NCBI RefSeq assembly: GCF_000504245.1
Contig: NZ_KI632509.1
Location: forward strand, 2,957,751 to 3,021,750
Direction of reading: 5' to 3'
Source: Haloechinothrix halophila YIM 93223
GTDB taxonomy: Bacteria > Actinomycetota > Actinomycetes > Mycobacteriales > Pseudonocardiaceae
Length of the DNA: 64,000 nucleotides
Shown: positions 58,770 through 64,000 of the stretch, in pieces
Layout of the letters: every line of letters begins with the position of its first letter
Position numbering within the stretch: position 1 is the first letter of the stretch
Notes under the pieces: model-generated
Database searches by the model: none
Seen by the model: the letters and a program-made list of their open reading frames with translations, nothing else
Told to the model about the DNA's origin: nothing
Program-made: the position numbers and the translations under genes

Positions 58770-59537
58770 CTACTTGGAGAGGCTCGGATCCATTTCTCGC
58801 GCGATCCGGTCAACGAGTGGCAGCAACGCCGCCGGGTCCTCGACGTGGGCGTTGTGGCCGAGCCCGGGCAAGGTCATGGCGTCCGAGCGCAGCTCGTGCA
58901 GGTGCTCGGGTGGTCCCATGGGGTCGTGCTCCCCCGCGGCCAGGATCACCGGTGCCCTGGCGGCGGCGAGCAGACCAGGCATGTCCGGGGCACCGACGGC
59001 GAACGCCGCCAGATCGAGCGCGAGGGTCCACCCTTCGTCGGTCGGTACGACGCCGGCGTCGGCGGCAGGCGCGTCAGCGGGCACCAGGCCCGCGAGACCA
59101 GCCACCTTCAGCGCACGGTCAACGGCGTCCCGGCGTCCGTCGTAGACCCGATTCGGCCGGGCCGCCACCTCGGCGGCCTTGGCCAGCTCGGCGTCGGTCC
59201 ACCGCACCTTGATACCCAGCCCGCACACGCCAGATACCCGTACCCCAAACCAGCCACTGGCCAGGGCAAGGCCGATCGCGCCTCCCAGCGAATGACCCAG
59301 CACCGCTACCGGGCGCTCGCGCCCGATCTCCGCCGCGACGGCCGCCGCGAGGCCGCCGATGGAATAGTTGGCCGCGGGCGTGGATTCGCCGTGTCCTGGC
59401 AGGTCGGGTGCCAGCCACCGCCAGCCGTCGAGCTGGTCGAGCAGCCCATCCCAGACCCGACCGGTCGCGCCGAGCCCGTGCAGCAACAACAGGGAAGCGC
59501 CTGTGGGGTCACCACCGACGCGCATCGAGATACTCAT
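58770..59537 (-). CDS. Alpha/beta-hydrolase
   Basis: 255 residues, soluble. LLLLHGLGATGRVWDGLLDQ (oxyanion loop), APDLPGHGESTPAANYSIGG, the nucleophile in VAVLGHSLGGAIGLALA (Ser about 82), the acid near APVILAAGEHDPMGPP, and the His in LPGLGHNAHVEDPAALLPLV complete the triad. Esterase, thioesterase or C-C hydrolase activity cannot be told apart here. The ATG at 59537 is the first start. It is convergent with the endoglycoceramidase gene. Confidence 0.88.
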   Translation of the reverse strand: MSISMRVGGDPTGASLLLLHGLGATGRVWDGLLDQLDGWRWLAPDLPGHGESTPAANYSIGGLAAAVAAEIGRERPVAVLGHSLGGAIGLALASGWFGVRVSGVCGLGIKVRWTDAELAKAAEVAARPNRVYDGRRDAVDRALKVAGLAGLVPADAPAADAGVVPTDEGWTLALDLAAFAVGAPDMPGLLAAARAPVILAAGEHDPMGPPEHLHELRSDAMTLPGLGHNAHVEDPAALLPLVDRIAREMDPSLSK

Positions 59538-59674
59538 GCGTCCTGATCTTGCCGGACTCGGTACATCAGATCCATCGGTTCTCAGTACTCCATACCAGCA
59601 CCGGCTGACGCCGCTTGCGTTCAGATTCCAGGCTCAACAGCCGTCGCCAACTCTAATTAATCTAAGTAGGCGGA

Positions 59675-59703
59675 TTGACACAATCTACAGTCGCTACTAT
59701 AAA
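59675..59703 (+). promoter_or_regulatory. Consensus sigma-A promoter upstream of dnaK
   Basis: TTGACA (59675-59680) and TATAAA (59698-59703) are separated by exactly 17 bp in an AT-rich island unlike the flanking DNA. Transcription should begin near 59710, just before the first leader ORF. No CIRCE or HAIR repeat is visible. Confidence 0.7.
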
Positions 59704-59716
59704 AATAATAGGAGGT

Positions 59717-59785
59717 ATGACCTGGTGGCCGGTGAGGCGCGCCGGGAGTAGTTCCCGTGGTGAACCAGTGAAGGAGGTGAGGTGA
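59717..59785 (+). CDS. 22-residue leader ORF with strong ribosome site
   Basis: The ATG at 59717 follows AGGAGGT. It encodes MTWWPVRRAGSSSRGEPVKE and two more residues, then stops in a TGATG overlap with a second start at 59785. It sits directly downstream of the strong promoter. Expression is likely from the signals, but function is unknown; it may be a regulatory leader or part of a split small gene. Confidence 0.4.
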   Translation: MTWWPVRRAGSSSRGEPVKEVR

Positions 59786-59897
59786 TGACAACCGCGCGGC
59801 TCGCGATTACTACGCGTGCCTGAGCCGCCTGGTCGTCGGGGCCGACCCCACGTTGACCGAATCCGAACCGGGACCGGATCCGAACCGGCCAGAATGA
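59784..59897 (+). other. Coupled second start with a hidden high-GC3 frame
   Basis: The ATG at 59785 (GGAGGTGAGGTG before it) reads only MTTARLAITTRA and stops at 59821-59823. The frame one base earlier reads DDNRAARDYYACLSRLVVGA and then [17 protein letters not shown] to a TGA at 59895-59897, with about three quarters of third positions G or C, but it has no start codon. A -1 shift (or +2) after the ATG would join them. This could be a damaged small gene or one made by frameshifting. Confidence 0.35.
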
Positions 59898-59943
59898 CGC
59901 GGCAGCACGCACAACGAGAGCGAGAAGGGAGGCTTTCGCGGTC

Positions 59944-61818
<1,875 letters not shown>

Positions 61819-61856
61819 CCGGAGGTCGTAACCGGGTCTTGCGAGTCAGTGGCCGC

Positions 61857-62345
61857 TCATCCCGCGTCGAGGATGTCGGCGTGGGATGAGCGGCGTCCCG
61901 CGCGGTAGAGGCGGATGAGCCCGTACCGGATGCCGAGCACCTGACCGGCCATCAGCCCGGCGAGTACGGCGAGGCTCGTGGCGGCGCCGGTGGGTCCATG
62001 GACCCAGATGTCAACGATCCGATTCCGGAACACCGCGAGCAGCAGATAGCTCACGAGTATGATCGCGCCGATCGCGTCGATCTTGCCGACCACCCTGCGT
62101 GCGAACGAATCCCAGTGCAGCCGGGTCATCCTGCTGGCGAGCGCGCCAACCGCGACACCTACCAGCAGCCCGACCAGCGCGAACCAGATGGCGACACCGC
62201 CGATCCTGATCGTACCCACCCCAGCGCCGACCAGCGCGATCGCGAAGACCACGACATACAGCCGGACTCTGAATCGGATCGAGCGGCTGACATGGCGCCG
62301 GATGGCTTCGCGGCGGCTGGACCGGTGCGAGGCGTCGCGGGTCAT
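61857..62345 (-). CDS. Four-helix membrane protein of unknown function
   Basis: 162 residues. A basic N-terminus (RDASHRSSRREAIRRHVSRS) leads to helices VRLYVVVFAIALVGAGVGTI, AIWFALVGLLVGVAVGALAS, AIGAIILVSYLLLAVFRNRI and SLAVLAGLMAGQVLGIRYGL, then a short basic tail. No family recognised. I chose the ATG at 62345; upstream in-frame codons exist to 62564 but look non-coding. It is convergent with dnaK, 38 bp apart. Confidence 0.75.
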   Translation of the reverse strand: MTRDASHRSSRREAIRRHVSRSIRFRVRLYVVVFAIALVGAGVGTIRIGGVAIWFALVGLLVGVAVGALASRMTRLHWDSFARRVVGKIDAIGAIILVSYLLLAVFRNRIVDIWVHGPTGAATSLAVLAGLMAGQVLGIRYGLIRLYRAGRRSSHADILDAG

Positions 62346-62585
62346 GACACAAGAGTCGCATCCTCCGCGTCTGCGGCGTACTACCCAAGCGCGCGTGTAA
62401 CCAGAAAGCAGGACGACGGCTGTTGCCGCCTGCCTCGTCGAATGGCGCCACCGGCACTTGCCAAACAGGGCACGCGACTCATACCAATCCGGCATCTCGG
62501 CAGTCCTATCCGGACTTGGACATGGTTCGGCTCCAGACGGTCCGATGGACGAGGACGACACCACCTCGCCATAGGGAGAGCCATC

Positions 62586-63524
62586 ATGACCTCACGCGTG
62601 ACAACCGGCACGTCCGTGCTGGCCACACTCATGCTGCTCACGACCAGCATGCTGACCGGTGCCACCGCGACCGCTGAACAGACCACGTCAGAATATTCCG
62701 GCGCCAAGTCGCTGGACATCCTGCTCACCAACGACGACGGTTACGACGCGAGAACGCTTGGCGCGCTGCGACACACGCTCGGCGCGGCAGGGCACCAGGT
62801 CACCGTCGTCGCGCCGTGTGACGACCTTTCGGGCAGCGGCACGAAGCAGGCCAGCAACTACGTGCGCGGCGAGCCGTCACGGGAGAACACCATCACGGCG
62901 ACACAGCCATCACCAGGCGTCTGGGCGGTATGCGGCTCACCGAGCGACGCGGTGCTGTTCGGCGTGCAGAACGTGTTCACCTCCGGCCCGCCCGACCTGG
63001 TGGTCTCCGGTGTCAATCCCGGCCAGAACGCCGGAGCCGTCACCAACCACTCCGGCACGGTCGGGGCTACCGTCATGGCTGGTGAACTGGGAATTCCAGC
63101 GATCTCGGTCAGCGTCGAGATCGATGTCACGACCAATCCCCCACAGGTTGGCTCGGTGCGTGCCGCGGCGAGCTATACCGCTCGGTTGATCGAGCGGTTG
63201 CAGCTGACCGCCGGGCGCGAGTCGCTGTTGCCTAAGCACGTGACGCTGAACGTCAACTATCCGGTCGAGTCCGAGGTTGAGGGCACACGGATCACGACGA
63301 CCGGCCGGTCGGCTTTCGTCCGCCCCCGTTTCGAGCGCACCGATCTGTGTGCTTCCTGCTACCTGGTTCAGCCGCAGCTGGACCTTGACCGGGATCCGGT
63401 CAGGGGATCCGACAACAACGCCCTCGCCGACGGCTACATCTCGGTGACCCCACTCAACGGGGACTGGACCGCATCCAGCGAGACCCGCTCCACCCTCCGG
63501 ATGCGACTGGCGTACCTGCGCTGA
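62586..63524 (+). CDS. Secreted SurE-like 5'-nucleotidase/acid phosphatase
   Basis: 312 residues. A signal peptide (TSVLATLMLLTTSMLTGATA, cleavage near ATA) precedes a SurE fold: LDILLTNDDGYDARTLGALR with the metal Asp pair, APCDDLSGSGTKQASNYVRG, VVSGVNPGQNAGAVTNHSGT with the Ser/Asn metal ligands, and VGATVMAGELGIPAISVSVE. The C-terminal part (about 230-312) is longer than in cytoplasmic SurE and holds a C-x2-C (DLCASCYLVQPQL). It probably dephosphorylates nucleotides or other phosphomonoesters outside the cell. The ATG at 62586 has GGGAGAG upstream. Confidence 0.9.
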   Translation: MTSRVTTGTSVLATLMLLTTSMLTGATATAEQTTSEYSGAKSLDILLTNDDGYDARTLGALRHTLGAAGHQVTVVAPCDDLSGSGTKQASNYVRGEPSRENTITATQPSPGVWAVCGSPSDAVLFGVQNVFTSGPPDLVVSGVNPGQNAGAVTNHSGTVGATVMAGELGIPAISVSVEIDVTTNPPQVGSVRAAASYTARLIERLQLTAGRESLLPKHVTLNVNYPVESEVEGTRITTTGRSAFVRPRFERTDLCASCYLVQPQLDLDRDPVRGSDNNALADGYISVTPLNGDWTASSETRSTLRMRLAYLR

Positions 63525-63552
63525 GTGTCCTGGCGGCGGAGCGACGCGGGGC

Positions 63553-63567
63553 ATACCCAATTGGTAT
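63553..63567 (+). promoter_or_regulatory. Palindrome upstream of the LysR gene
   Basis: ATACC and GGTAT pair perfectly around CAATT, ending 39 bp before the LysR start. The size and T-n11-A-like symmetry fit a LysR box, perhaps for autoregulation. Confidence 0.5.
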
Positions 63568-63606
63568 AGATCCACTCATCGGCGTGGTGCGGGCTATCGT
63601 CCTTGC

Positions 63607-64000
63607 ATGACGCTTCAGCAGCTCCGGTACTTGGTCGCCGTCGCCGACTACGGGTCCATCACCGCCGCGGCCGCTGGGACGTATGTCGCACAGCCGGCGC
63701 TCTCCCGCGCGATGCGCGCACTCGAGCGGGAGCTGAACGTCGACCTGTTCCGTCGCAGCGGCCGCGGGATCACGCTCACCGCCGAGGGGCGCCGCATGGT
63801 GCGCCTCGCGCGCGCCGCGCTCGAGGTCATCGATTCGATGCCAGGAGGCACTCATGGGGCACCAGTGCGCACAGCGGCGAAGCTGCGCATCGTCTCCACT
63901 CCGACGCTGGCCATCGATCTCGTCGGTGAGCTGATTCCCGCCTTCACTCGCTACAACCCCAACGTCGATGTCGAGGTGATCCGCCGTGAAGCACGAGAAG
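63607..64000 (+). CDS. LysR-family regulator (3' end cut by window)
   Basis: 131 codons are visible before the edge. HTH: MTLQQLRYLVAVADYGSITA, AAAGTYVAQPALSRAMRALE, RELNVDLFRRSGRGITLTAE. The linker helix (LARAALEVIDSMPGGTHGAP) and the start of the effector domain (LRIVSTPTLAIDLVGELIPA) follow. The target is not visible; the secreted SurE gene is the nearest upstream gene and runs in the same direction. The start at 63607 is the conserved one. Confidence 0.9.
   Translation, partial: MTLQQLRYLVAVADYGSITAAAAGTYVAQPALSRAMRALERELNVDLFRRSGRGITLTAEGRRMVRLARAALEVIDSMPGGTHGAPVRTAAKLRIVSTPTLAIDLVGELIPAFTRYNPNVDVEVIRREARE

Noticed and set aside
59538-59943. CIRCE or HAIR heat-shock element before dnaK
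   Set aside because: I looked for TTAGCACTC/GAGTGCTAA and CTTGAGT/ACTCAAG and found neither; only a sigma-A-like promoter is visible.

Overview
This is a GC-rich (mostly around 65-70% by eye), densely coded actinobacterial chromosome segment. GTG starts are common, as are ATGA/TGATG translational overlaps and short or absent leaders. There are many TetR, MarR, PadR, MerR and HxlR regulators, secreted hydrolases, Baeyer-Villiger-type monooxygenases and MMPL/YhgE exporters. This fits a Pseudonocardiaceae-like filamentous actinomycete, but the genus is an inference. I see no rRNA, tRNA or CRISPR array. One insertion sequence and several decayed genes are present.

Layout. 1-5.3 kb: HelD-type RNA polymerase helicase (minus strand, cut by the window edge), a MerR regulator with a probable operator, an MFS transporter and a cation diffusion facilitator. 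5.3-10 kb: a secreted protein with PA, LVIVD-repeat and NEW3-like parts, then a low-constraint patch with a truncated MFS gene, a regulator fragment and a complete Shedu-like (DUF4263) defence nuclease. 10-16.2 kb: a TetR-controlled oxidation cluster with two Baeyer-Villiger-type monooxygenases, an SDR and two small or unknown proteins; matching palindromes lie in front of both monooxygenases. 16.2-19.1 kb: a Tat-exported purple acid phosphatase and a secreted alpha/beta hydrolase. A KstR-like motif precedes them, and an identical core precedes the endoglycoceramidase at 57 kb.

19.4-24.7 kb: a small Cys-containing secreted protein; an ECF sigma factor split by an IS256-family element, with its translationally coupled single-TM partner still present; and a second LVIVD-type secreted protein. 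25-31 kb: a methyltransferase/HxlR-SCP2 divergent pair, a PIN-domain toxin-antitoxin, a fungal-type cytosine deaminase with an HxlR regulator facing an enoyl-CoA hydratase (two palindromic operators between them), a zinc-ribbon protein and a CGNR regulator. 31-37 kb: a kinase-fold protein, a two-gene secreted/acidic pair, MarR-DoxX with two operators, a macro-domain protein and a DUF421 membrane protein.

37-45 kb: a PadR-ABC-FtsX exporter operon, then a three-gene unit whose first gene resembles an animal-type matrix metalloproteinase zymogen with a cysteine-switch motif. Its C-terminal domain recurs as a stand-alone gene. A fused carboxyltransferase follows. 45-52.4 kb: YhgE/Pip-type protein and an MMPL transporter carrying a degenerate ABC ATPase domain, a divergent TetR with three tandem operators, and a flavin amine oxidase preceded by a fourth copy of that operator. 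52.4-57 kb: TIGR02206-like membrane protein, a His-rich membrane protein plus a PepSY-TM protein, and an MFS transporter. 57-64 kb: endoglycoceramidase, alpha/beta hydrolase, an orphan DnaK with a consensus sigma-A promoter and tiny coupled leader ORFs, a membrane protein, a secreted SurE-like phosphatase and a LysR regulator cut by the right edge.

The strongest leads are the metalloproteinase unit, the MMPL-ABC fusion, the operator families that link separate genes into small regulons, the Shedu homologue and the hidden reading frame ahead of dnaK.
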